Source of the DNA: Pontibacter virosus
Lineage (GTDB): Bacteria; Bacteroidota; Bacteroidia; Cytophagales; Hymenobacteraceae
Reading direction: 5' to 3'
NCBI RefSeq assembly: GCF_003096355.1
Contig: NZ_QEKI01000001.1
Location: 496,001-560,000, forward strand
DNA length: 64,000 nucleotides
Both the position numbers and the translations under genes were made by a program. The notes under the pieces are model-generated. The model did no database searches, was not told the DNA's origin, and saw only the letters and a program-made list of their open reading frames with translations. Shown one piece after another: positions 8,700 through 16,715 of the stretch. Within the stretch, counting starts at the first letter, position 1. Each line of letters starts with the position of its first letter.

Positions 8700-9224
8700 A
8701 TGGACAAACTTCGCTACCCCATCGGTCAGTTCGACCTTGACGCAAGCATTTCAGAGGATCAACTTAACCTGTACATTCTCTCTATTGGCAGCCTTCCTAC
8801 CAGAGTGGCACAGGTCGTTGCCCACCTCTCAGATGAGCAACTGGATACGCCTTACCGCCCCGGTGGGTGGACTGTGCGCCAGGTTGTGCACCACCTGCCA
8901 GACAGCCACCTAAATGGCTATACCCGCCAAAAACTGGCCCTGACTGAGGAGAATCCTACTATCCGTCCTTATGATGAAGTAGCCTGGACTGAGCTTCCGG
9001 AGGCCAAGACAGCAGACCCGGGTGTTTCGCTCACACTGCTCCATGCCTTGCACCAGCGCTGGGTCCTGATGCTGCACCAACTTTCTGCCGAGCAGTTGGA
9101 CCGCACGTTTGTGCACCCGACTTCTGGCCAGCAGACCATTCGGCAGCACATCGGCCTCTATGCCTGGCATGGCGAGCATCACCTGGCACATATTACTGAA
9201 TTGAAGAAAAGAATGGATTGGTAA
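8700..9224 (+). CDS. YfiT/DinB-like putative metal-dependent hydrolase or thiol transferase
   Basis: The 174-residue protein is a four-helix DinB/YfiT-like protein. It shows the metal-binding histidines of the YfiT family: HHLPDSH in the second helix and HGEHHLAH near the C-terminus. The N-terminal DKLRYPIGQF matches YfiT. The family includes bacillithiol S-transferases (BstA) and the B. subtilis nickel protein YfiT. Whether this organism makes bacillithiol cannot be told from the window. Domain length is complete. Confidence 0.88.
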   Translation: MDKLRYPIGQFDLDASISEDQLNLYILSIGSLPTRVAQVVAHLSDEQLDTPYRPGGWTVRQVVHHLPDSHLNGYTRQKLALTEENPTIRPYDEVAWTELPEAKTADPGVSLTLLHALHQRWVLMLHQLSAEQLDRTFVHPTSGQQTIRQHIGLYAWHGEHHLAHITELKKRMDW

Positions 9225-9230
9225 AAGCAG

Positions 9231-9674
9231 CTATTGCAGGTTCTTCACATAAACTGAATCCGCTGATTGATAATAGAGGGTATCCTGCCGCTTGTTCGTG
9301 AGCAGCACAGTCTGGGCTTTGTGATCCAGTGACAAGGCTTCGGAAGTTTCGAAGTCGCCGGTGTCGCGTTTGAGGGCTCCGTTCAGAATGATGAGCTTGA
9401 AGAAAAGAATAAATCCGACCACCGCCAGGGTATGCACAAGGAGGGCTCCTTTGTTATGCGCGTCGGCTGGTGTCGTAAATACACTGATCAACCGCCTGAT
9501 TAGCAGCACAGCGCCTATTACTAGCACCAGTAACCCCACCAGGTGGTATGCTGCAGGTGCATGTGCGTATTCCCAGCCAAACAGCAGGTAAGTGAGCCAG
9601 ACCAGTGCAGTACCGCCTGCATAGTACGCAAGCCCACGTGCTATACCTGCTATAAACTTCTTCTCGGTGCGCAT
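9231..9674 (-). CDS. Small membrane protein, unknown
   Basis: The 147-residue protein has three hydrophobic spans in the first 100 residues, then a hydrophilic C-terminal part ending TNKRQDTLYYQSADSVYVKNLQ. I do not recognise it. It begins 3 bases after the stop of the upstream gene on the same strand, so the two are very likely an operon pair. Confidence 0.6.
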   Translation of the reverse strand: MRTEKKFIAGIARGLAYYAGGTALVWLTYLLFGWEYAHAPAAYHLVGLLVLVIGAVLLIRRLISVFTTPADAHNKGALLVHTLAVVGFILFFKLIILNGALKRDTGDFETSEALSLDHKAQTVLLTNKRQDTLYYQSADSVYVKNLQ

Positions 9675-9677
9675 ATC

Positions 9678-10172
9678 CTATCCCCGTAATTCCATTTCAG
9701 TCAGGTCGCGCAGTTCTGCCTGCAGGTCCTGTGCGATTTGTTGCATTTCCTGCATGGCCAGCTCTTTTGTTTTGCGTTGGAGCAGGTGCAGTTTCACATT
9801 ATCCGACAGCTTGATGTAGCCATCGTATTTCACAAATTGGAAGACACTCATCGACGCCCTCGACTCGCTCACTTGCTTGTAGTTTTTCTTTTTCAGGTAT
9901 AGGAAATCGATGCCAGCCAGGGGTAACATTTTACCAAATGTTATACCTGCAAAACGTACCCCTTCGCGATAGGTCCTATTTGCCAGGTCAAACTCTGTGC
10001 GGTAGTGCGTAAGCTGCGTAACGATGGCAGTTGGAAGAAAAGCGTAAGCTGCTACCGAGCCGTTAATAATCATCGTGATGGCAAGGGCAGTGGTAATCCA
10101 GCCGAACGCGCGGGCGCTCGCACTGAAGTAGTGGCCTGTGTTATAGCTGTGTGAAGTTGCTGCCATGCGCAT
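9678..10172 (-). CDS. Membrane-anchored protein, paralogue of 25469-25954
   Basis: The 164-residue protein has one hydrophobic hairpin at the N-terminus (about 22-52), then a soluble domain. The domain contains EFDL..RTYREGV, FLYLKKKNY, a strand-rich stretch, and a C-terminal helix ending LQAELRDLT. The same order and spacing are seen in the gene at 25469-25954 (EIDL..GTYCMGI, IFLKKNRY, LQTEIKDLT). So a small family of unknown membrane-tethered proteins exists here. A second ATG six bases downstream of the first is equally possible as the start. Confidence 0.6.
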   Translation of the reverse strand: MRMAATSHSYNTGHYFSASARAFGWITTALAITMIINGSVAAYAFLPTAIVTQLTHYRTEFDLANRTYREGVRFAGITFGKMLPLAGIDFLYLKKKNYKQVSESRASMSVFQFVKYDGYIKLSDNVKLHLLQRKTKELAMQEMQQIAQDLQAELRDLTEMELRG

Positions 10173-10196
10173 CTGAAATCATGGTTAAGATAGCGC

Positions 10197-10712
10197 TTAT
10201 TTCTGAGATTCCTGCTCCCGACTCGGCACGATGAGCTGCCTATTTTCATCATACAATCCTACCAGTACGCTGTTGCCTGTATCGTCCACTCTGAGTCCAC
10301 CATAGGCCGCTTTTTCAAAGGTTTCGGCCTGGCCTTCTTCAAAAAAGTAAGACTCTGCGCCCAGGTTGAGCGACCAACCCCCTTTGCTATACCTGAGCAG
10401 GATTTCTCCGGGGTGCAGCGGTTCTTTTTCGCTTTGGTACCGCACCAGTTGCGCCACATTCTGCGAGTCCAGCTGCACGACGGCATAGCCGCGGTTGGGG
10501 AGTTTCTCCAGTTCCTGCGTTTGGCTGATGGCATAGCTGAGTGTCATGTAATCGCCCTGCATCAGTGAGCGCGGGTCTACCGGTGCCAGGCTGAGCAGCA
10601 CCAGTTGGCCGTCTTTTAAAACGTCCTCCTTCTCCACCACTGACAGGTTGAAAAAGGCCAGCACCGCCACCAGGTTGACCAGCACGATGATACTTTTCAG
10701 GTTACGCTTCAT
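10197..10712 (-). CDS. GDYXXLXY domain protein
   Basis: The 171-residue protein has an N-terminal signal anchor and the name-giving motif GDYMTLSY near residue 54, followed by the conserved strand-rich domain containing YFFEEGQA and YGGLRVD. Proteins with this domain are encoded next to DUF2157 and DUF4401 membrane proteins in many bacteria, as here. The function of the group is unknown. It overlaps the upstream DUF4401 gene by 11 bases, so translation is probably coupled. Confidence 0.88.
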   Translation of the reverse strand: MKRNLKSIIVLVNLVAVLAFFNLSVVEKEDVLKDGQLVLLSLAPVDPRSLMQGDYMTLSYAISQTQELEKLPNRGYAVVQLDSQNVAQLVRYQSEKEPLHPGEILLRYSKGGWSLNLGAESYFFEEGQAETFEKAAYGGLRVDDTGNSVLVGLYDENRQLIVPSREQESQK

Positions 10713-11778
10713 GGCTTCGCAGATAACGGTTTAACAGGTATAGACCAGCAAGAAAAAGGCTGCCCGTGAGCACCAGCACCCCGGACTTGGCCAGAAGCGT
10801 CATGTTGAGGTCGTAATAGTAGAGCACCAGAAAATAGGCCAGCGCCAGCAGCCCCACCCAAAAGCCTGTTCTGTGCCCGATGTAAAAACTGGATAGCACC
10901 ACCAGCAAAGTGCCCGGCACTGATGGCGCCAGCACAGTCGGCAGCAACACCACCGCGCAACAGGTATAGAAAACAGCCAGCGTTTTCTGATCCTTAACTT
11001 CACTCTCGCGCAGTACGCGGTGTAGCAACAGCAGCAAACAGCCAATCAAAAATAAACCCGACAGCCAGAAATGGGTGATGTTGGTGGAGAGCAATTTCTG
11101 GTGCACAAACAGTCCAAGCGTGTTGATCAGGGAGAAGATCAGCCCCATGCGGACGGGCCCAAAAACCAGCGCAAAGCGCCGTGACAAGGCCAGTAGCTTT
11201 GCTTCATAGAGACTGATGAGAGTCAGCATACCTGCCAGCACCACGATCAGGGCATGCGACAGGTTGTATACCTTGTGTATGAAGATCAGGCTCAGCAGAC
11301 TACCGTTGAGCACCATCATCGAGATAAACACACAGACAGCACTCTTCGAGAAAATCAGCACCAGTGCTGAAGCTATACCTAATGTGAGAGCTGCTACTGA
11401 GGCGCTATCTGTTATTCTACCCAAACCAAAAACGAGTAAAACATAGCCTGAAACATTCATGGCTACTCCGAGCGCGTCAGTAGTTGTATCCTTTTGCATA
11501 CGAATTACTATTTCAGCAACTATCAAAAAAATCACGCCCAGCATTAGCGTAACTATACCTGAATCTAATAATCCAAAAGATGCAATTCCAGCTAGCAGGG
11601 TAACCATAGCCAGCAAACCACCCAGTATCGTGAGCACCTTCACAGGCCAGCGCTCGAGCAGCGATGTAGCTTGATCAATTTCTGCAGCTATCGCTAGCTC
11701 GTCGTATTGGAAGTCGGGTTGCTCCTGATCAATTTGCTCCAGCACATTGCTCAAACGCGGATATTCTTTATCTGCCAT
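10702..11778 (-). CDS. DUF4401 multi-span membrane protein
   Basis: The 358-residue protein has a short cytoplasmic N-terminal region, then about ten hydrophobic spans ending with LNRYLRSHEA. Position and architecture fit DUF4401, the usual partner of DUF2157 and GDYXXLXY proteins. It overlaps both neighbours by 11 bases, an arrangement that implies coupled synthesis of the three proteins and perhaps a single complex in the inner membrane. No catalytic motif is visible. Confidence 0.82.
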   Translation of the reverse strand: MADKEYPRLSNVLEQIDQEQPDFQYDELAIAAEIDQATSLLERWPVKVLTILGGLLAMVTLLAGIASFGLLDSGIVTLMLGVIFLIVAEIVIRMQKDTTTDALGVAMNVSGYVLLVFGLGRITDSASVAALTLGIASALVLIFSKSAVCVFISMMVLNGSLLSLIFIHKVYNLSHALIVVLAGMLTLISLYEAKLLALSRRFALVFGPVRMGLIFSLINTLGLFVHQKLLSTNITHFWLSGLFLIGCLLLLLHRVLRESEVKDQKTLAVFYTCCAVVLLPTVLAPSVPGTLLVVLSSFYIGHRTGFWVGLLALAYFLVLYYYDLNMTLLAKSGVLVLTGSLFLAGLYLLNRYLRSHEA

Positions 11779-12733
11779 GCCACTGTCGGTTAAGTTTGCT
11801 TAGGTACTGAATCAGCAAAGTAATGCTGCCCACCACAAAGAGTGTCGCCAGCAACAGCATAATCTCCGGCACATTCTCCCCAATCCGCACCAGAATGGCC
11901 GTTACCACTGCTATCCCGCTGAACGGAACGGCTGTCAGGTAAAAGATATCGCGCACCTTTAAGCCGTAGGCTATACCTGCGCCATACATAGCCGCGCCGA
12001 GCACATAAGCCAGGCCATAGTCGTGATCTATACTTTCGAAAAGTGCTGAGATCATGCTGACGGTGATGACGGTGATTGCCGCCAGCCCCACCAGGCGTGG
12101 GAACCAGCGGTGCTGTATACCTACGCGGCCTTTTGCGGCCAAGGCTTCCCAAATGACAACAGCCGCTGCATTGAGGATGAACATCGCATCCAGCACCACC
12201 GCAAAGCTCCAATGTGTGGCCACCTGCTGGGTATAGAGCACGAAGGTGGTATTGAGCAGCAAGAGAAAGATGAACCACAGCGGCTGAAAACGTGCCACAA
12301 TCACCCACAATACCACACACATCGTCCAGCCCAGGAAGAAATCGTAGGCGTTGGCGCCGGTCTGGTAGATCTGCCCAAACACAGCGAAGAGTACGCCTAC
12401 CAGCATGGTGCTGGCCGTGAGCAGCACGTTCTTCACGCTGCTACTGAGTTTGGTAAACACCGCCGCGAACGTTACCCCCAGTACGAGCACTTCGATCAGC
12501 CCCAGCTTCACGAACTTGTGCATGTCGGCCCAGTTGTAGGCGAAGAAAAAGATAATGCCCGAGATCAGGAAACTCCCTCCGAGGCCGAGCAGAAACAGCC
12601 GAACAAACTTGATCCAGTCCTGCGGCCCGGCGTATACCTGCTCTTTGCGCAGCCGGTCGGCTATACCTGACTCGCGCCAGTTGCTGTGCCTGGCGATGCT
12701 GTAGAGGATTTCGCGGGAAAGGTGTGGTTTCAT
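11768..12733 (-). CDS. DUF2157 multi-span membrane protein
   Basis: The 321-residue protein begins with a cytoplasmic domain of about 45 residues (SREILYSIARHSNWRES), typical of the DUF2157 N-terminus, followed by about nine spans. It is the first gene of the DUF2157-DUF4401-GDYXXLXY operon. Function is unknown; the family is widespread in Gram-negative bacteria. Confidence 0.85.
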   Translation of the reverse strand: MKPHLSREILYSIARHSNWRESGIADRLRKEQVYAGPQDWIKFVRLFLLGLGGSFLISGIIFFFAYNWADMHKFVKLGLIEVLVLGVTFAAVFTKLSSSVKNVLLTASTMLVGVLFAVFGQIYQTGANAYDFFLGWTMCVVLWVIVARFQPLWFIFLLLLNTTFVLYTQQVATHWSFAVVLDAMFILNAAAVVIWEALAAKGRVGIQHRWFPRLVGLAAITVITVSMISALFESIDHDYGLAYVLGAAMYGAGIAYGLKVRDIFYLTAVPFSGIAVVTAILVRIGENVPEIMLLLATLFVVGSITLLIQYLSKLNRQWHGR

Positions 12734-12805
12734 AGAATCATTTGAACAAGTACTGTCATTTCAAAATGGTGGTTGATGCGTAATGAGTATGCTACTCAGT
12801 GCATT

Positions 12806-13228
12806 TTAATAATACAGCTCCCCATCATTCTTTGCGGGTAGTTCTCTGCCTAAGCTGTCACGGGTATTTTTCTGCACCGCAATGGCAGCGAAGAGGCTTA
12901 GTAAAAACGACATGCCATAGAACCCTTTTTCGCTCAGGAGCAAGTCAGCATTCCAAAGCCCCACTGTCAGCAGCACGACCGCCAAAATGGTAGAAAACCA
13001 GCTGAGTCCGTAATAGATGTTGGTTACCGGTATGCCCTCCAGTTGGTCGCGCACGCTTTTCTGGAGCGAGATGGCGGAGAAAAGACCAAACATAAGTATG
13101 GCAAAATAATAGCCCTTTTCGTTCAGCAGCATGTCGGCATTCCAAAGCCCGATGATGTAGGCTGTTATACCTGTAAGTAAAGTAGCCCAGGAGGCTGCTA
13201 CAAATGCGTTGGATGGTTTCTGATTCAT
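12806..13228 (-). CDS. YiaA/YiaB-like inner membrane protein
   Basis: The 140-residue protein consists of two tandem copies of the YiaAB domain. Each copy has a hydrophobic pair with [15 protein letters not shown] or [15 protein letters not shown], followed by a basic SLQKSVRD or AVQKNTRD. Four spans result. YiaA/YiaB function is not known. The gene lies downstream of a Crp/Fnr regulator, with a perfect 18-bp palindrome between them, so it is a likely regulated target. Confidence 0.9.
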   Translation of the reverse strand: MNQKPSNAFVAASWATLLTGITAYIIGLWNADMLLNEKGYYFAILMFGLFSAISLQKSVRDQLEGIPVTNIYYGLSWFSTILAVVLLTVGLWNADLLLSEKGFYGMSFLLSLFAAIAVQKNTRDSLGRELPAKNDGELYY

Positions 13229-13281
13229 TTTCGTCTTTCGTTAAGTGATGAATCAAAGGTATAGCAGCCCTAAAAACTTTC

Positions 13282-13299
13282 TTTTGACAATTGTCAAAA
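13282..13299. promoter_or_regulatory. Perfect 18-bp palindrome, candidate operator
   Basis: The sequence TTTTGACAATTGTCAAAA is a perfect palindrome located 54 bases upstream of the YiaA-like start codon and 12 bases after the stop of the Crp/Fnr regulator. Crp/Fnr dimers bind such symmetric sites (Fnr-type TTGAT-N4-ATCAA has similar layout). Position and symmetry suggest an operator; which protein binds is inferred. Confidence 0.5.
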
Positions 13300-13310
13300 A
13301 AGGAAAAACA

Positions 13311-13877
13311 TCAAACCTGGCTCCGGATCCTGCTCAGCGTTTCCTGACTGATACCTAAGTAAGAAGCGATTTGCCCAAGCGGGATTCGCTGCAGAATATG
13401 CGGCGAGGTCCCCAGTAGCTGTTCGTACCGCTCCCGGGCCGTCTTGAACTGCATGGCCATCAACCGCTCTTCTAATCTGATGTAGTACTGCTCGTTTATA
13501 ATCCGCACCAGGCGCTCCAGGTCATGGTGCTGATCAAACAACTGGTTCAGGGTTTCGAAACTAATCCCCCACAAGGTGGAGTCTTCCAAGACCTGTATGT
13601 TTTCTATGCCCGGCTTTCGGGAAATGAAGCTGTAAAAAGAGGTAATGAAGTTATTCTCGAAGCCAAACCAATACGTCACTTCTTTGCCGTCTTGGTTATT
13701 GTAGTATCCGCGCAAACAACCTCGCTCTAAAAAGTACAGGTTATTGCACACCATTCCTTCCCGAACCAAAAACGAATTTTTTGGCAATTCCACTTGTGTC
13801 AGGGCCTCAGAAAGCACCTCCCATGCAGGTATAGAGATTGGGTGGTATTGGGAGATGCAATTGAATAATGCATTCAT
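13311..13877 (-). CDS. Crp/Fnr family transcription regulator
   Basis: The 188-residue protein has a cyclic-nucleotide-binding-like beta barrel (about 20-115, with NSFLVREGMVCNNLYFLERGCLRGYY) and a C-terminal helix-turn-helix (LGQIASYLGISQETLSRIRSQV region). The Cys residues of oxygen-sensing Fnr are absent, and the cAMP phosphate loop is degenerate. This is typical of the Bacteroidota group of short regulators with unknown ligand. It is encoded just upstream of the YiaA-like gene on the same strand. Confidence 0.9.
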   Translation of the reverse strand: MNALFNCISQYHPISIPAWEVLSEALTQVELPKNSFLVREGMVCNNLYFLERGCLRGYYNNQDGKEVTYWFGFENNFITSFYSFISRKPGIENIQVLEDSTLWGISFETLNQLFDQHHDLERLVRIINEQYYIRLEERLMAMQFKTARERYEQLLGTSPHILQRIPLGQIASYLGISQETLSRIRSQV

Positions 13878-14015
13878 TTTGAGGCGCTCTTAATTTGGGG
13901 GTGGGGCTAGAATTTGTTTTGTTTAGGAAAAGAGAAAGATGGTTTTATAGTAGAGTCGAACGGGTTTATAGGCGTTGAGTTAAGGAGTATTCTGTCCTAC
14001 TGATACTGCACTGAT

Positions 14016-14801
14016 TTACTGCTTGAGTATTTTCGTCCTATGATACTCTAAGTATTTTATATTCATTTCCTTTAGCCTTGGAGGGCGAAGTTGCTTACCC
14101 TTTAGCATTTCAAGCTTCTCTTGAAGTTGTTTGGAAAACTTTGATGCTTGCAATGTAACAATTACGAATAGATCATTTGTGAAAGAAATAAATCCTTTGT
14201 CAAAAAGCGAATCTACTTCAGTATAGAGGCAAATTCCATTAGAAATGTCCCCTCTACAATCTTTGTCATGAGACCAAGGAACAATATGACTTGCTGTCAA
14301 TAATGAGGGTTCAGATATTTCTGTCAATGCACACTTATTTCCAAAATTCTTCAAAACACCTTTTCTAAATTTTGACTGCCCTAGTCTGATATTAATTTCA
14401 GCTTTCGCATTTTCTATGAAGAAATCATCTTCAATGTCAAAGGAAGTTTCTTGAATTAATGGCAATGAATAATAAGGTGATATATCTACAGCTAGCTCTG
14501 AATTACTATGCATTAAAAAATGGTGATTCAGAATTACAGCAGTCCACCGATTAGGATACTTCCCTGTTGTCTTATGTTCTGGAATAAATAAATGCTTGAG
14601 AACCTCGAAAGGAATGCAATAGTAGTCATCATCATTCTGTTGGTCTGACCAAATTACAATATTGAATTTATCTCCAAATGAAGTAATTAGTTTGTAAATC
14701 ACGGAATCTTGAAAGCCACACCATTTATTTTCAGCCCCAGCTTTTAAAACATAATTATTTCCTCCGTCAGACCAATTCTTTATATCAAGAGCTCGATTCA
14801 T
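14016..14801 (-). CDS. HNH endonuclease with unknown N-terminal domain, AT-rich
   Basis: The 261-residue protein ends with an HNH nuclease domain (about residues 150-230): a first Cys in KCALTEI, then SHIVPWSHD, NGICLYTEVDSLFDKGFISF. The usual second-half histidine before the LFD motif is not obvious, so activity is not certain. The first 140 residues are a separate domain I do not recognise, perhaps target recognition. The gene is much richer in A/T than its neighbours and has no AGGTATA motif, both signs of transfer. No methyltransferase lies beside it. Confidence 0.8.
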   Translation of the reverse strand: MNRALDIKNWSDGGNNYVLKAGAENKWCGFQDSVIYKLITSFGDKFNIVIWSDQQNDDDYYCIPFEVLKHLFIPEHKTTGKYPNRWTAVILNHHFLMHSNSELAVDISPYYSLPLIQETSFDIEDDFFIENAKAEINIRLGQSKFRKGVLKNFGNKCALTEISEPSLLTASHIVPWSHDKDCRGDISNGICLYTEVDSLFDKGFISFTNDLFVIVTLQASKFSKQLQEKLEMLKGKQLRPPRLKEMNIKYLEYHRTKILKQ

Positions 14802-14975
14802 AATTGTTGCCGTTAGCTAATCGAAAAGCATATGCATTTACTAAAACACCCTCTAACAAACATAGCGAAATCCAGTTATTTCTCAACCTAATCGTCATCC
14901 TTTTCTAAGGCTACACAGATTTGATTATTGACGCGTCAGCTATACCTTGCAGCCTTTACCTGCATTACTACACCT

Positions 14976-15893
14976 GTGGAAACGAAGCAGCAAATAAAAA
15001 CCCGCATCGCCCCGACCCCCAGCGGCTACCTGCACCTGGGCAATGCGCTGTCGTTTGCCATAACCTGGGCGTTGGCTCGCCAGCAGCAAGGTATAGTCGC
15101 ACTCCGCATCGACGACCTCGACAATGCCCGTTTCCGGCCCGAGTACCTGCAGGACATCTTCGACACGCTCGACTTTATGGGTCTCGACTACGACGAGGGA
15201 CCGCGCAACCCACAGGATTTTCAGGAGAACTACTCGCAGCTTCTGAGGCTGCCGACATACCAAATGCAACTCGACAAACTGGTGCAGCAAGGTATGGTGT
15301 ATGCCTGTCCCTGCTCCCGCAGCCAGATAGCGGCGCTGTCGCTCCAAGGGCTATACCCGCTCACCTGCCGCGATGAGCACTTGCCGCTCGACACACCCAA
15401 TGCCGCTTGGCGGGTGCGTATACCTGAGGACACAACCATTTCTTTCCAAGACCAGCTTTTAGGCCACTGCACGGTGGCGCTGGCCCTCGAAATGCCCGAC
15501 TTCGTGGTGCGCCGCAAAGACGGTATACCTGCCTACCAAATTGCCTCGATCGTGGATGACCTGGCCATGGGCGTGAACCTGATCGTGCGGGGCGAGGACC
15601 TGATGCTTTCCACGGCGGCGCAGCTTTTCCTGGCGCAGCACACCGGCGCCACCGCCTTCACCGATGCAGCTTTTGTGCACCATCCGCTTATCGTGAGCGG
15701 GGGAAACAAGCTCTCCAAATCGCACGACGCCCTCTCGCTCACCGAAATGCGCAAGGCCGGGCTCACCCCCAAGCAACTCTGGCAAAAACTGGCGGAGCTG
15801 CTCGGCTGGCAGGACGCAGGTATAGCAGACGCGCAAAGTTTCCTGAGCAGGTTCCGGCTCCAGGACCTTCCGCGGCACATCGCACACGTATAG
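14976..15893 (+). CDS. gluQ: Glutamyl-Q tRNA(Asp) synthetase-like (truncated GluRS paralogue)
   Basis: The product is a class I aminoacyl-tRNA synthetase catalytic core of about 305 residues, without the anticodon-binding domain of GluRS. Visible are RIAPTPSGYLHLGN (HIGH motif), a zinc-binding-type region with YACPCSRSQ and YPLTCRDEH, and KLSKSHDA (KMSKS motif). This fits GluQ, which attaches glutamate to queuosine in tRNA(Asp). GTG is chosen as start because it lies nine codons before RIAPTPSG, like GluQ; a TTG 48 bases upstream is the alternative. No dksA gene lies near. Confidence 0.85.
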   Translation: METKQQIKTRIAPTPSGYLHLGNALSFAITWALARQQQGIVALRIDDLDNARFRPEYLQDIFDTLDFMGLDYDEGPRNPQDFQENYSQLLRLPTYQMQLDKLVQQGMVYACPCSRSQIAALSLQGLYPLTCRDEHLPLDTPNAAWRVRIPEDTTISFQDQLLGHCTVALALEMPDFVVRRKDGIPAYQIASIVDDLAMGVNLIVRGEDLMLSTAAQLFLAQHTGATAFTDAAFVHHPLIVSGGNKLSKSHDALSLTEMRKAGLTPKQLWQKLAELLGWQDAGIADAQSFLSRFRLQDLPRHIAHV

Positions 15894-15915
15894 CCGCTTG
15901 CAGGCGGGCACAAAA

Positions 15916-15961
15916 AAGCCCTGCTGTTTTCAAGGCTATACCTGAATCCACAGCAGGGCTT
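15916..15961. terminator. Bidirectional terminator between gluQ and the DUF2911 gene
   Basis: Arms AAGCCCTGCTGT and ACAGCAGGGCTT form a perfect 12-bp stem between convergent genes. The loop contains TATACCTG, the window's over-represented motif. Confidence 0.75.
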
Positions 15962-15979
15962 CTCGTTTAATGTCAGACT

Positions 15980-16507
15980 TTACTTTGCCGCCTGTATCTT
16001 AACTGGCACTTCCAGGTTCTCCCAGCGCAATACCATGCCTTCGCCAGTGACATCATACACCAGTCGCTCGCTCATCGAAGCTGCCTGGCGGGGCTTGGCT
16101 TTAACACGCAGCGCGTCTTGTTTCTCGTCGTACTGTGTGCCCCATTGCTTGGCTGTTTTGTTGAAGATCAGGGTCCACTCGTCTTCGCCAGGTATAGCAT
16201 AGAAGCTGTAAGTACCAGCCGGCAACTCCTGGCCTTCCACCATCACGGCACGGTCAGTGGTAACAGTAGTGGCCTCGTTTGCACCCGCACGCCATACCTC
16301 GCCATAAGGCACAAGCTCACCCCAAATGGTACGGCCTTTCACAGACGGACTGCTATAGTTAATAGTAATGTTAGCGTCGCCGATCTTACCAGTGGCTGTG
16401 GCCGGCGGACTGGCTTTTGGCTTCGCATCCTGTGCCCATACGGTGGAGGACATTAATATGCCCATAAACAACATGGCAAGTACATTTGTGAATCGTAGGT
16501 TTTTCAT
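15980..16507 (-). CDS. DUF2911 secreted protein
   Basis: The 175-residue protein has a signal peptide (cleavage near VWAQD, residue 26) and then the DUF2911 domain: ITINYSSPSVKGRTIWGELVPYGEVWRAGANEATT, LPAGTYSFYAIPGEDEW and a C-terminal LVYDVTGEGMVLRWENLEVPV. The family is common in Bacteroidota and has no known function. Length is complete. Confidence 0.92.
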   Translation of the reverse strand: MKNLRFTNVLAMLFMGILMSSTVWAQDAKPKASPPATATGKIGDANITINYSSPSVKGRTIWGELVPYGEVWRAGANEATTVTTDRAVMVEGQELPAGTYSFYAIPGEDEWTLIFNKTAKQWGTQYDEKQDALRVKAKPRQAASMSERLVYDVTGEGMVLRWENLEVPVKIQAAK

Positions 16508-16715
16508 AGTGTTTTATTTTGGTTTTGATTGAAAGATAGGCAATTAACCTGTATTCTACTACAAGATTATCAGCCAATTAGCTAACGAACACTAACCGCT
16601 TTGGATTGTGTAGGGCGCGCAAAGGTTGCTAGAGCCCTCAAGCCAGCCTTTGCAGCACCATGGCTTTTCTTCCGTATAGAAAGGAAAACTCAAAAAAGAG
16701 AAAGCCGCGGAACCT

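Noticed and set aside
14016..14801. Complete restriction-modification system
   Set aside because: No methyltransferase or specificity gene lies next to the HNH gene; neighbours are a Crp/Fnr regulator and gluQ.
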